A stretch of DNA of 64,000 nucleotides from Nocardia sp. CDC159 (GCF_023740735.1 NZ_JAMRXH010000004.1:62001-126000); one strand, 5' to 3'; counted from the stretch's first letter, positions 7,407-16,181 are shown. Program-made: numbers and translations. The notes: generated by a model not told the origin, from the letters alone.

Positions 7407-7931
7407 ATGGGTAAGCACAGCGCGAAAAGCACCTCGGTCGGCTCGGTCCGACTGGCCATGCTCTCGATGACCGCATTGGTGACCACCGCGGCGTTCACCG
7501 AGCTCTCCGCCGCCCCGGCCGGTGCGACCACGACCCAGGCCAAGCTGGAAAGCGCCCCGGTGCAGACGCAGCTCCCGGTCCAGGCGTCGGCCCCGGCCCG
7601 CCATCAGGCGGCCCCGGTCGCCGCGGCCAAGGCGAAGCCGGTCAAGCACGTCAAGGCGGCGAAGAAGGCCAAGGGCAAGAAGGGTAAGAAGAGCGAGGGC
7701 GGCGGCGATCTCGGTCAGCTGGTGCAGGGTCTGGCCGGGCTGGCCAAGACCGGCAGCTCCGCCGCCGGAGGACTGGGGAAGGTCCTCGGCAGCGGGAGCG
7801 GCGGCGCGGGCGGCCTCGGCAAGGCCCTGACCGGCAGCGCGGGCCTGGGTAGCAGCGAGGGTCTGGGTAGCGCGGGCGCGGGTCTGGGCAGTGCGGCCCC
7901 GCTGTTGATGTTGGGCCTGGGCTCCATCTGA
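7407..7931 (+). CDS. Secreted Lys/Ala/Gly-rich protein of unknown function
   Basis: A 174-residue protein with a long signal peptide (about residues 1-40, hydrophobic MLSMTALVTTAAF, cleavage near AGATT). It then has an Ala/Pro/Gln-rich stretch, a strongly basic tract (KHVKAAKKAKGKKGKK, residues about 76-92) and a Gly/Ser/Leu-rich tail. AAAGGAAG precedes ATG 7407. It follows the acidic CAP protein by 74 bp on the same strand and may be co-expressed; the opposite net charge of the two exported proteins is notable. It is followed after 2 bp by a cytosolic MmyB-like gene. No family recognised. Confidence 0.65.
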   Translation: MGKHSAKSTSVGSVRLAMLSMTALVTTAAFTELSAAPAGATTTQAKLESAPVQTQLPVQASAPARHQAAPVAAAKAKPVKHVKAAKKAKGKKGKKSEGGGDLGQLVQGLAGLAKTGSSAAGGLGKVLGSGSGGAGGLGKALTGSAGLGSSEGLGSAGAGLGSAAPLLMLGLGSI

Positions 7932-7933
7932 CA

Positions 7934-8434
7934 GTGACGCATCCGACCGATACCGAACTCCTCGTCGCGCATCCGGGCCCGGCGGCCACCCTGACCCTGG
8001 ACTGGGATCTGGTGGCCTGCAACGAAGAATGGGCCGCGGTGTTCACCGGTCTGCGGACCGGCGACAATCTGCTCGAATGGCTGTTCACCAGCCCGGATGC
8101 GCGACGCCTGCCGGAATGGCGGACCACGGCCCGGCACATGCTGCTCTGGTATGTGGACGGTCAGCTGCGCAACGGCGGCGAGGGGCACGCCCTGGCCGCG
8201 CTGCGCCCGCTGGCGACCACGAGCCGGGCCATCCGCTCACTGCTGGCCGATACCGACGAAGCCGAGGTGGAGGTCGTCTTCGCCGAGGGCGCGCCGGTCG
8301 AGGTCCCCGACCCCGAGACCGGCGACGTCCGCACCTATCGATTCGGCCCGGAGTCGCTGACCCGGTTCGATCCCGCGACGGCCCGGGAGGCGACCATCGG
8401 CTACACCATGCGAGGCACGATGTGCGGGCAGTGA
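7934..8434 (+). CDS. MmyB-like (MLTR-type) ligand-binding domain protein lacking an HTH
   Basis: A 166-residue protein resembling the C-terminal ligand-binding domain of MmyB/XRE-type regulators: LDWDLVACNEEWAAVF, NLLEWLFTSPDARRLPEWRTTARHML, then a second half ending in an EATIGYTMRGTM segment. In that family a helix-turn-helix normally precedes this domain; here the reading frame opens directly with it. Upstream sequence belongs to the preceding secreted-protein gene, so no HTH is encoded next to it. The GTG at 7934 is 2 bp after the previous stop, implying translational coupling. It may act as a stand-alone ligand binder or a decoy dimerisation partner; that is inference. Confidence 0.6.
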   Translation: MTHPTDTELLVAHPGPAATLTLDWDLVACNEEWAAVFTGLRTGDNLLEWLFTSPDARRLPEWRTTARHMLLWYVDGQLRNGGEGHALAALRPLATTSRAIRSLLADTDEAEVEVVFAEGAPVEVPDPETGDVRTYRFGPESLTRFDPATAREATIGYTMRGTMCGQ

Positions 8435-8436
8435 GC

Positions 8437-9663
8437 TCAACGCAGCGCGCTGCCCGCTTGCCACTCGTCCCACGGAATCGTCCAGTCGCCGTTGTTCCAC
8501 GATTGCTGCGGCGGGCCCGTGGTGTTGCGGATCTCCACCACATCCCCGGGCAGAGACCAGTTGTAGAACCATTTGGCGTTCTCGCCGTTGAGGTTGAGGC
8601 AGCCGTGCGAGAGGTTCTGGCTGCCCTGCGCCCAGACGGTCGAATCCAGCTGGTGCAGGTAGATGCCGTCGCCGCTGATGCGGGTCGCCCAGTTGATGGT
8701 CTCCTTGTAGCCCAGGCGGGAGTTGACCGGCAGACCGTAGGTGGAGGAGTCCATGATGACCGGATTGCCCTTGTCCATCACGGTGTAGATGCCCGCGGGC
8801 GTGTTGAAGTAGATGGTCTTGTTGCCGACCTGCTCGCTGCCGCCGCGACCCATCGAGGTGGGCATGGTGCGGATGAGTTTGCCGTTCTCGAACACCTGCA
8901 CGTGCTTGGTGTTGTCGTCGGCGATGGACACGTGCGAGGGGCCGATGACGAAGGAGGTCTTGGCATCCTCCTGCCCGTACAGGCCCTGACCGAATTGCAC
9001 GCCGTAGAGTTTGGCCTGCACCGAGACCTTCGTGCCTGGGGCCCAATACTTTTCGGGCCGCCAGTGGGCGTTGCGCTTGTCCATCCAGTACCAGGAGCCC
9101 GTCACCGGCGGGTCGGTGGTGACGGTCAGCTGCTTCTCGGCCGCGGCCTTGTCCGGGATGTCCTCGTCGAAGTGCGCGACGATCACCGTGCCCACCCCGT
9201 AGGTGCCGCCCTCGGCCAGCGGTTGACCGAGTGTGGTGTTCAGATACACCTTGGTCTGGTTGCTGGGCGTGATGGTGGCGAACGAGGACTTCAACGGACC
9301 GGTCGGCCCGCTGATCGAAATCCCTTGGGCCGTCACGGTATAGGTGTGGTTGTAGCCCAGCGGGCCCGTCGGCTTCCACGCCGTGCGATCCGGCGTCAGG
9401 ATGCCTTCCACGGGTTTGCCCTGCTCATTGGCCATGGTGACATCGGTCAGGATGCCGTCGGAGGCGCTCACCTCGATCTTGCCCAGCGGGTCGACATTCT
9501 TGCTGCCGTCCCCCGGCGTCACCGTGATGATCGGCGCGGCCGGGCCTGCGGTTCCCGGCGCCGGTTTCGGCGTGGTTCCCGACGAAGATGAGCACGCGGC
9601 CAACAGCATCGTCACCAGGGCGAATCCCGTGGCGATACCGAATCGGCAGCGGCGACCTGACAT
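8437..9663 (-). CDS. L,D-transpeptidase (LdtMt2-like lipoprotein)
   Basis: A 408-residue envelope enzyme that forms 3-3 cross-links in peptidoglycan. The lipobox is VTMLLAACSSSS, so the mature protein starts at a lipidated Cys. Two Ig-like domains follow, and then the YkuD catalytic domain with MGRGGSEQ and the active site NLSHGCLNLN (Cys nucleophile). A C-terminal subdomain contains WEWQAG-like sequence (WDEWQAGS). ATG 9663 is preceded by CAGGAG. The longer open frame to 9987 is antisense to the response-regulator gene and was rejected. It is transcribed divergently from the two-component system (190 bp between starts), so envelope stress control is possible. Confidence 0.93.
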   Translation of the reverse strand: MSGRRCRFGIATGFALVTMLLAACSSSSGTTPKPAPGTAGPAAPIITVTPGDGSKNVDPLGKIEVSASDGILTDVTMANEQGKPVEGILTPDRTAWKPTGPLGYNHTYTVTAQGISISGPTGPLKSSFATITPSNQTKVYLNTTLGQPLAEGGTYGVGTVIVAHFDEDIPDKAAAEKQLTVTTDPPVTGSWYWMDKRNAHWRPEKYWAPGTKVSVQAKLYGVQFGQGLYGQEDAKTSFVIGPSHVSIADDNTKHVQVFENGKLIRTMPTSMGRGGSEQVGNKTIYFNTPAGIYTVMDKGNPVIMDSSTYGLPVNSRLGYKETINWATRISGDGIYLHQLDSTVWAQGSQNLSHGCLNLNGENAKWFYNWSLPGDVVEIRNTTGPPQQSWNNGDWTIPWDEWQAGSALR

Positions 9664-9853
9664 GGTGTCTCCTGCACTCGCCGTGCGCGCGGACGGGCAG
9701 ACCCCCGCGGCGCACCAATCGCCTGACTGTCTTGACGGGTAGTTTACGGGGCGGGCGCGGCACGCGGCACCCCGAGGTGTTGCCCCAGGTTTACGCGACG
9801 GTCGCTGGGGTACTCCAGCTACCGGTGTGTGTCTGTAGCGAGGTGGTATCGGT

Positions 9854-10564
9854 ATGACCGCGAACCTGATGATCGTGGAGGACGACGACCGGGTCAGAAG
9901 CGCCCTGCGGCTGGCCATGGAGGATGAAGGATACGACGTCGCGGAGGCCGAGGAGGCCGAATACGCGCTCGAGCATCTGCGTGACAACGGCGCGCCGGAT
10001 GTGATGATCGTGGATCTGATGTTGGGCGATATGGACGGCTTCTCCTGTATTCGGGAGATCCGCCGGGATCACGACGTCCCGATCATCGTGGTGAGCGCGC
10101 GCGACGACACCCACGACGTGGTGGCCGCGCTCGAGGCCGGTGCCGACGACTTCGTGACCAAACCCTTCGAGATCAAGGAGATCACCGCGCGCATGCGCGC
10201 GCTGCGGCGGCGCGCCCAGCAGTTCACCGAGCCGCCCGCACCCCAGGAGGTGGTGCTCGACGCCGATCCCGAAGCGCCGCTGCTGCTTTCGCCGGATGCC
10301 GGGATCGTGCGCCGGGGCGAGGAGGAACTGCATCTGACCCTGACCGAATTCCGGCTGCTGTGCGAACTGGCCGAAACCCCCGGCCGGGTGCTCTCGCGCA
10401 GCGTGCTGCTCGAACGGGTCTGGGACCGTGGTTTTTTCGGTGACGAGCGGATCGTCGACGTGCACGTGCGGCGGTTGCGCACCAAGATCGAGCGGGATCC
10501 GTCGGATCCGGTGATCGTGGTGACGGTGCGCGGCCTGGGCTATCGACTGGATGTACAGCGTTAG
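9854..10564 (+). CDS. OmpR-family response regulator
   Basis: A 236-residue two-component regulator. The receiver domain has the acidic pocket (EDDD, residues 9-12), phospho-acceptor Asp54 in VDLMLGDMDG, the switch Ser near 81 and Lys103 in VTKPFE. The C-terminal winged helix (about 140-235) ends in VRGLGYRL and contains the LTLTEFRLL and VHVRRLRTKI helices. GAGGTGG precedes ATG 9854. Its 3' end overlaps the histidine kinase by 14 bp, so they are co-translated partners. An ectoine operon follows and an L,D-transpeptidase gene diverges upstream; either may be a target. Confidence 0.93.
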   Translation: MTANLMIVEDDDRVRSALRLAMEDEGYDVAEAEEAEYALEHLRDNGAPDVMIVDLMLGDMDGFSCIREIRRDHDVPIIVVSARDDTHDVVAALEAGADDFVTKPFEIKEITARMRALRRRAQQFTEPPAPQEVVLDADPEAPLLLSPDAGIVRRGEEELHLTLTEFRLLCELAETPGRVLSRSVLLERVWDRGFFGDERIVDVHVRRLRTKIERDPSDPVIVVTVRGLGYRLDVQR

Positions 10565-11579
10565 CGCGGGACGCCGATCGCTGCCGCGGCGCCAGAGTCT
10601 GCGCGCCCGAACGGTTTTCGCCTTCGCCGCCACGGCCGGGCTGGTCTCGGCGTTGCTCGCGGCGACCGTGGCGCTGTTCGACCGCGGGTTCTGGGAGACC
10701 CTGATCGCCTGCGCGATCGCGGGCACCGGAATCGGCGCGGTCTTCGGGCTGTGGCTGTCGCGGCGGCTGCTGGAACCGCTGCGCCAGGTGACCGGCACCG
10801 CGGCCCGCATCGCCTCCGGACAGCTGAGCACCCGGCTGCCCGATACCGACGATCCGGATCTGGCGCCGACGGTGGACGCCTTCAACGCCATGGTCGATTC
10901 GCTGCAACGGCGCATCGATCGGGAACGACGGCTGGTGGGCGATGTGAGCCATGAATTGCGCACGCCGCTCACCACATTGACCACCAGCGTCGGCGTGATG
11001 ACCCGGCACAAGGACGAGCTGCCGGAGCGTTCGCGCCGCGCGCTGGATCTGGTGCGCGCCGAACTGGACCATCTGCGGCGGCTGCTCGACGACCTGCTGG
11101 CTCTCGCGCGCGCGGAGGCGCGCATGCACGGCGCCGACGCCGAACCGCTGTCGGTGCGCGATCTGCTCACCCACACGCTCGCGGAACTGCGCTGCCCGCC
11201 CGATCTGTTGCGATCCGATGTCGACGCGATCGTGCTGGGGCGCAAGCTGGAATTGGAACGGGCCGTGGTGAATCTGCTCGACAACGGCGACCGGCACGGC
11301 GGCGGTGTGATCGCCGTGGGCGTGCGGCGGGTCGGCGGCGAGGTGGTGATCACCGTCGACGACGCGGGTCCCGGTGTGGCGCCGCAGGATCGCGAGCGCA
11401 TCTTCGACCGGTTCGTCACCGTGCGGCGCGGACGCGGTTCCGCGACGGGTACGGGCATCGGTCTGGCGCTCGTCGCGGAAACCGTTGCCGCGCACGGCGG
11501 TCGCGTCGAATGTGAGGACCGTCACGGCGGCGGCGCGCGATTCAGCGTGTGGTTGCCGATAAGTGAGGAAACTCACTGA
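10551..11579 (+). CDS. Sensor histidine kinase with minimal extracytoplasmic loop
   Basis: A 342-residue membrane kinase, partner of the overlapping response regulator. Two membrane helices (about residues 22-42 and 50-69) are separated by only about 7-8 residues, so there is almost no sensor domain outside the membrane. A HAMP domain follows (about 70-120), then the H-box VSHELRTPL with His134, the N-box NLLDNGDRHG (241-250; DNGDRH replaces the more usual DNAxRH), DAGPGV (271-276) and GTGIGLAL. This matches intramembrane-sensing kinases that respond to envelope perturbation. It lies 71 bp upstream of ectA on the same strand. Confidence 0.92.
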   Translation: MYSVSAGRRSLPRRQSLRARTVFAFAATAGLVSALLAATVALFDRGFWETLIACAIAGTGIGAVFGLWLSRRLLEPLRQVTGTAARIASGQLSTRLPDTDDPDLAPTVDAFNAMVDSLQRRIDRERRLVGDVSHELRTPLTTLTTSVGVMTRHKDELPERSRRALDLVRAELDHLRRLLDDLLALARAEARMHGADAEPLSVRDLLTHTLAELRCPPDLLRSDVDAIVLGRKLELERAVVNLLDNGDRHGGGVIAVGVRRVGGEVVITVDDAGPGVAPQDRERIFDRFVTVRRGRGSATGTGIGLALVAETVAAHGGRVECEDRHGGGARFSVWLPISEETH

Positions 11580-11650
11580 AAATGCCGGTGTAACACGACT
11601 GTAATGAAGCCGACAGGTTGGCCTCAAACTTTCTTGGCAAATCTGAATAC

Positions 11651-12202
11651 ATGCTGACCCGAACACGGAGTATGCCGATCGAGTCATCGGTTCCCGCCGT
11701 GATTCGCGCACCACGCCTCGGCGACGGGGCATCCATGTGGCGAATCGCGGTCGACTCGCAGGTGCTCGATGTGAATTCGAGCTATGCGTATCTGCTGTGG
11801 TGTCGCGATTTTCGCGCCACCTCGGTTGTCGTCGAAATCGGTGGAGAGGTCGCGGGTTTCACAACCGGATACCTGCGCCCGCAGGCCCCGGACGTGCTGT
11901 TCGTCTGGCAGGTCGCGGTGGACCACGCCTACCGTGGCCGCGGTCTCGGCGTTGCGATGCTGGATCACTTGGTTGACAATGTTGCGGCGCAAGGGATTTC
12001 GACACTGGAGACCACGGTGTCGCCGGACAACGAGGCATCGCTGGCGATGTTCGCGGCCCTGGCCCGGCGCTGGGGCGCGCGGATGACGCGCGAGCCGTTG
12101 TTCGAACCACAGGATTTCCCGGACGGGCATGAATCAGAGGACCTGTACCGGATCGGGCCATTGCAACCGGCGGCCCAAACCTCAGGAAAGGATCATCGAT
12201 GA
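11651..12202 (+). CDS. ectA: L-2,4-diaminobutyrate N-acetyltransferase EctA
   Basis: First enzyme unique to ectoine synthesis: it acetylates L-2,4-diaminobutyrate to N-gamma-acetyl-diaminobutyrate in the cytoplasm. The GNAT acetyl-CoA loop is VDHAYRGRGLGVAMLDHL, and the SSYAYLLWCRDF block typical of EctA precedes it. I chose ATG 11651 (183 aa). An ATG at 11672 also has GGAG just upstream, and a TTG at 11618 would add 11 residues, so the start is uncertain. The stop overlaps the ectB start (ATGA). The order ectABCD is the usual compact operon for this compatible solute. Confidence 0.93.
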   Translation: MLTRTRSMPIESSVPAVIRAPRLGDGASMWRIAVDSQVLDVNSSYAYLLWCRDFRATSVVVEIGGEVAGFTTGYLRPQAPDVLFVWQVAVDHAYRGRGLGVAMLDHLVDNVAAQGISTLETTVSPDNEASLAMFAALARRWGARMTREPLFEPQDFPDGHESEDLYRIGPLQPAAQTSGKDHR

Positions 12203-13461
12203 CGACCGCTGAGATGACCGTTTTCGAAAACTTGGAATCGAATGTGCGCGGCTATTGCCGATCCTGGCCGACGCTGTTCGACACCGCGCAGGGCGCCTGG
12301 CTGCGCGACGGCGGCGGCCGTGATTATCTGGACTTTTTCGCGGGTGCGGGTGCACTGAACTACGGCCACAACAATCCGGTGCTGAAGCAGGCGTTGCTGG
12401 ATTACATTGCCCGCGACGGCATCACCCACGGGCTGGATATGTCGACCGTGGCCAAGCAGCAGTTGCTGGAGACCATCAACTCGGTGCTGCTGGATCCGCG
12501 CGGCCTCGATTACAAGGTGCAGTTCCCCGGGCCGACCGGTGCGAACGCCGTCGAGGCGGCGCTGAAGCTGGCCCGCAAGGTGACCGGCCGCACCACGATC
12601 CTGAACTTCACCAACGCCTTCCACGGCATGACGCTGGGCGCGCTGTCGGTCACCGGCAACGCCGCCAAGCGCGCCGGGGCGGGTGTGCCGCTGGTGCATG
12701 TGAATCCGATGCCCTACGACGGCTACCTCGACGGCGCCGACGAACTGGCCTGGATGGAGAAGGCGCTCGATGACAACTCCTCCGGTGTGGACAAGCCCGC
12801 CGCGGTGATCGTGGAGACCGTGCAGGGCGAGGGCGGGGTCAACGTCTCGCGTCCGGAGTGGCTGCGGCGGCTGTCCGAACTGTGCTCGGCCCGGGGCATT
12901 CTGCTCATCGTCGACGATGTGCAGATGGGCTGCGGGCGCACCGGCCCGTTCTTCTCCTTCGAGGTAGCCGGGATCACCCCCGACATCGTCACGCTGTCGA
13001 AGTCGATCGGTGGGTACGGCCTGCCGCTGGCGCTGGTGCTCATGCGCCGCGATCTGGACCAGTGGTCGCCCGGTGAGCACAACGGCACCTTCCGCGGTAA
13101 CAACCCGGCCTTCGTCACCGCGCGGGTTGCGCTCGAGCACTACTGGAGCGACGATCGGCTGGAGGCGTCGACGGTGGCCAAGGGCGAGCGGATCCGAAAG
13201 TCGTTCAGCGCGCTGGCCGATACCTACGAGGGCGTGTCGACCCGCGGCCGCGGTCTGGTGCACGGCCTGGTGTTCGACGAGGCGTCGCAGGCGGGCAAGG
13301 TCAGCCGCATCGCCTTCGAACACGGCCTGCTGGTCGAGACCTCCGGGGCCGAGGACGAGGTCGTGAAGCTGCTGCCGCCGCTGACCATCACCGACGACGA
13401 GCTCGATCACGGCCTGAGCATTCTCAGCCGTGCGGTCGACATGGTACGAGGAGGTAACTGA
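12199..13461 (+). CDS. ectB: L-2,4-diaminobutyrate transaminase EctB
   Basis: A 420-residue class-III PLP aminotransferase converting L-aspartate-beta-semialdehyde and glutamate to L-2,4-diaminobutyrate, the entry step of ectoine synthesis. Visible blocks are FPGPTGANAVEAALKLAR (PLP phosphate region), FHGMTLGALS, DDVQMGCGRTGPFF (Asp interacting with the pyridine ring) and TLSKSIGGYG with the Schiff-base Lys at residue 268. AGGAAAGGA precedes ATG 12199, which overlaps the ectA stop. Length matches the family. Confidence 0.97.
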   Translation: MTTAEMTVFENLESNVRGYCRSWPTLFDTAQGAWLRDGGGRDYLDFFAGAGALNYGHNNPVLKQALLDYIARDGITHGLDMSTVAKQQLLETINSVLLDPRGLDYKVQFPGPTGANAVEAALKLARKVTGRTTILNFTNAFHGMTLGALSVTGNAAKRAGAGVPLVHVNPMPYDGYLDGADELAWMEKALDDNSSGVDKPAAVIVETVQGEGGVNVSRPEWLRRLSELCSARGILLIVDDVQMGCGRTGPFFSFEVAGITPDIVTLSKSIGGYGLPLALVLMRRDLDQWSPGEHNGTFRGNNPAFVTARVALEHYWSDDRLEASTVAKGERIRKSFSALADTYEGVSTRGRGLVHGLVFDEASQAGKVSRIAFEHGLLVETSGAEDEVVKLLPPLTITDDELDHGLSILSRAVDMVRGGN

Positions 13462-13464
13462 CCC

Positions 13465-13857
13465 ATGATCGTGCGAACCACCGCGGAGATCACCGGCACC
13501 GACCGCGATGTCGCGGCCGAGGGCTGGCGCAGCAAGCGCATCGTCCTGGGCGGTGACGGGGTCGGATTCTCCTTCCACGAGACCACCATCGAGGCCGGTA
13601 CCACCCACGAGTTCCACTACGCCAACCACATCGAGGCGGTGTGGCTGATCGAGGGCGAGGGCACGCTGCACGACCTCGACAACGGTGTGAGCTACGAGCT
13701 CGGACCCGGGTCGATGTACCTGCTCGACGGTCACGAGAAGCATCGCCTCGAGACCCGCACGCGGATGCGCATGATGTGCGTGTTCAATCCGCCGGTGACC
13801 GGACAAGAGGTGCACGACGAGAACGGCGTCTATCCGCTGGTCGCCGTTACCCAGTAG
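13465..13857 (+). CDS. ectC: L-ectoine synthase EctC
   Basis: A 130-residue cupin that cyclises N-gamma-acetyl-diaminobutyrate to ectoine. The cupin strands are evident ([51 protein letters not shown]), with the Glu and His residues that bind the metal. It starts 3 bp after the ectB stop, with GAGGAGG upstream. Third gene of ectABCD. Confidence 0.97.
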   Translation: MIVRTTAEITGTDRDVAAEGWRSKRIVLGGDGVGFSFHETTIEAGTTHEFHYANHIEAVWLIEGEGTLHDLDNGVSYELGPGSMYLLDGHEKHRLETRTRMRMMCVFNPPVTGQEVHDENGVYPLVAVTQ

Positions 13858-13877
13858 GTGAGGAGGAGAACACCCCG

Positions 13878-14759
13878 ATGACGTTGGCCGAGAGTCGAAT
13901 CGATCGATACCCGACTCGAACCGCCGCACCGGCGCCGCTCGCCGAGCGGACCGATCCCACGGTGTGGGGCCGGATCGAATCGCCCGCGCTGGCGAACTTC
14001 GACGCCGACGGGTACGCGATCATCGACGAGTTGCTGAGCCCGACGGAGGTGGCCGACTTCTCCGCCGAGATCGACCGGCTGGCAAGCGATCCCGAGCTGC
14101 GGCTGGACGAGCGGGTGATCATCGAGAAGAAGTCGAACCGGGTGCGGTCGATCTTCGAGGTGCACACGATCTCGGCCGCGATCGCCGCGCTGGTGCGCGA
14201 CGAGCGGGTGATCGGGCTGGCCCGGCAGGTGCTCGGGTCGGATGTGTACATCCACCAGAGCCGGGTGAACTACATGCCCGGTTTCGAGGGCACCGGATTC
14301 TATTGGCATTCGGACTTCGAGACCTGGCATGCCGAGGACGGTATGCCCGCGCCGCGGGCGGTGAGCCTGTCGATCGCGCTGACCGACAACTACCCGTTCA
14401 ACGGCAGCCTGATGGTGATGCCCGGTTCGCACCGCACCTTCGTGCCGTGCCAGGGTGAGACCCCGGCCGACCATTATCGGGAGTCGTTGCGGGAGCAGCA
14501 GATCGGCGTGCCCTCGCACGCGCACATCACCGAACTGGCCGATCGCCACGGTATCGCCCAGTTCACCGGCGCGCGCGGCTCGGCGCTGCTGTTCGACTCG
14601 AACATCATGCACGGCTCGGCCAACAACATCACCCCGTTCCCGCGCTCGAACATCTTCCTGGTGTTCAACAGCGTGGAGAACACCCTGGTGGAGCCCTACG
14701 CGGCCCCCGCGCCGCGCCCCACCCACATCGCCGCCCGGGATTTCACCCCGGTGCGCTGA
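13878..14759 (+). CDS. ectD: Ectoine hydroxylase EctD
   Basis: A 293-residue non-haem Fe(II)/2-oxoglutarate dioxygenase making 5-hydroxyectoine from ectoine. The iron triad is visible as His144 and Asp146 in FYWHSDFE and His245 in MHGSANN. The signature FYWHSDFETWHAEDGMP is the EctD-specific consensus region, and the C-terminal PRSN-containing segment is present. ATG 13878 has AGGAGGAG upstream; the longer frame overlapping ectC is a shadow. The cell can therefore make both ectoine and hydroxyectoine, protectants against osmotic and desiccation stress. A 16-bp hairpin follows the gene. Confidence 0.97.
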   Translation: MTLAESRIDRYPTRTAAPAPLAERTDPTVWGRIESPALANFDADGYAIIDELLSPTEVADFSAEIDRLASDPELRLDERVIIEKKSNRVRSIFEVHTISAAIAALVRDERVIGLARQVLGSDVYIHQSRVNYMPGFEGTGFYWHSDFETWHAEDGMPAPRAVSLSIALTDNYPFNGSLMVMPGSHRTFVPCQGETPADHYRESLREQQIGVPSHAHITELADRHGIAQFTGARGSALLFDSNIMHGSANNITPFPRSNIFLVFNSVENTLVEPYAAPAPRPTHIAARDFTPVR

Positions 14760-14835
14760 ACCCGCGCCGCCGGGACCACCCCGCGGCGCACCCGCAGGAC
14801 CGGTCATCGTCGGGAAACGACCGGCCCCCCGAAAT

Positions 14836-14875
14836 CGAGGCGCCGCCCACTGTGCCGGAAGTGGGCGGCGCCTCG
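14836..14875. terminator. Bidirectional hairpin after ectD
   Basis: Perfect 16-bp stem (14836-14851 and 14860-14875, beginning CGAGGCGCCGCCCACT) with an 8-nt loop, between the convergent ectD and beta-lactamase-fold genes. It could end transcription from both sides. The remaining 14760-14972 holds no gene I can support. Confidence 0.75.
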
Positions 14876-14972
14876 TGCATTCGCACCCCTTCTCGCCCTT
14901 CGCACCCGCTGTGGGCGCCCGCAACGAGTGCGAAGCGCGGGAAAGAGTGCGGCTGTGGGGGTTCGGGTGCGC

Positions 14973-16160
14973 TCAACGCAGCGACTGGAGGGTAAGGGCG
15001 CGGAAGAGTTGGAAGTGTCGGGCCTTCGTGGCCCGGTCCTCGGTGTGGGCGAGGAAGACCGCGGCGAGGTCCTCACGGGGGTCGGCCCACCAGTAGGTGC
15101 CGGATACGCCGGGCCACATCAGCTCGCCGGGGCTGCCCGCGGCGGGGGCTCCGGCCGGTCGGCGCACGGCCAGGCCGAGGCCGAAACCGTGGCCGCGCGA
15201 CCAGTCGGCCATCGTCTCCAGTCCCCGCGTATCCGTTTCGGGTCCGAGCTGTTCGGAGGTCATCAGTTCCGCCGTTTTGCGGGCCAGTACGCGGGTGGTG
15301 CCGAATTGCCCCGCGCCGAGCAGCATCTGCGCGAAGCGCAGGTAATCGGTGGCGGTGCCGAACAGGCCCGCGCCGCCGGAGTCGAAGCGTGCGCGTGCCG
15401 GGTCATGCGGCAGCGGCGGAGCCAGCCGATCGGAACGACCCTCGGGCACAACGAATGTCGTGTCGTGCATGCCCAGCGGGTCGAGGATCCGTTCCCGCAG
15501 GAACGTTTCCAGGGTGGCGCCGGTGATGCGTTCGATGATCAGGCCGGTGAGGTCCAGGCCCCAGCCGTAATGCCATTCGGCCCCGGGCTGGTGGAGCAGG
15601 GGCACCCGGGCCAGCCGGTCGATGAATTCCTGACCGGTGCGGTCGGCGGGGCCGTCGCCGACGGCGTCGGCGTAGAGCCGGTGCACCGGCGTCGCGCCCA
15701 GCGTGCCCTCCACGATTCCGCTGGTGTGCCGGAGCAGATCGTGGAGTTGTGGCGGACGTGCCGGGTCCACGAGTGTCACCGTGTCGGTGGCGGGATCGAC
15801 GACGGCGACCCGCTGGTCGGCGAATTCGGGCAGATGTGCCGCCAGCGGATCGGTGAGCAGCAGGCTGCCCTGTTCGTACAGGGTCAGCGCGCCCGCGGTC
15901 GTGATCGGTTTGGTCATCGACGCGAGCCAGAACAGCGTGTCGGTCGTCATGGGAACGCCCGCCGCGGGATCCCGGTATCCGACAGCCCGCAGGTGGGCGA
16001 GCCTGCCGCCGCGGGCGATCGCCACCACCGCGCCGGACAGACGGCCCGCGGCGACCTCCGCGGTCAGCGTCTCGTCCAGGATGCGCAGCCGATCCGAGGA
16101 CAGTCCCACATCCTCGGGTTCGGCCGCCGAGAGAACATCGTGGCTCGATTCCGTACGCAC
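14973..16160 (-). CDS. Serine hydrolase of the beta-lactamase (class C / EstB-like) family
   Basis: A 395-residue penicillin-binding-protein-fold hydrolase. The SxxK motif is SMTK (WLASMTKPITT), the second motif is YGW (WHYGWGLDLTG) in place of YxN, and a HTSG and GGAGLFGTATDY segment follow; WPGVSGTYWW replaces the usual KTG region. There is no signal peptide, so it is likely a cytoplasmic esterase rather than a true beta-lactamase. GTG 16160 is preceded by TAGGCT with a 6-nt spacer and no ribosome site, suggesting a leaderless mRNA. Confidence 0.88.
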   Translation of the reverse strand: MRTESSHDVLSAAEPEDVGLSSDRLRILDETLTAEVAAGRLSGAVVAIARGGRLAHLRAVGYRDPAAGVPMTTDTLFWLASMTKPITTAGALTLYEQGSLLLTDPLAAHLPEFADQRVAVVDPATDTVTLVDPARPPQLHDLLRHTSGIVEGTLGATPVHRLYADAVGDGPADRTGQEFIDRLARVPLLHQPGAEWHYGWGLDLTGLIIERITGATLETFLRERILDPLGMHDTTFVVPEGRSDRLAPPLPHDPARARFDSGGAGLFGTATDYLRFAQMLLGAGQFGTTRVLARKTAELMTSEQLGPETDTRGLETMADWSRGHGFGLGLAVRRPAGAPAAGSPGELMWPGVSGTYWWADPREDLAAVFLAHTEDRATKARHFQLFRALTLQSLR

Positions 16161-16166
16161 CCGTCG

Positions 16167-16172
16167 AGCCTA
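16167..16172 (-). promoter_or_regulatory. Leaderless -10 box (TAGGCT)
   Basis: On the minus strand TAGGCT sits 6 nt before the GTG at 16160 of the serine hydrolase. Confidence 0.5.
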
Positions 16173-16181
16173 TGCGCGGCC

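Noticed and set aside
9664..9987. N-terminal extension of the L,D-transpeptidase
   Set aside because: It would precede the lipoprotein signal and overlaps the divergent response-regulator gene.
13641..13877. N-terminal extension of ectD into ectC
   Set aside because: ATG 13878 has AGGAGGAG upstream and gives the normal EctD length; the extension overlaps ectC in another frame.
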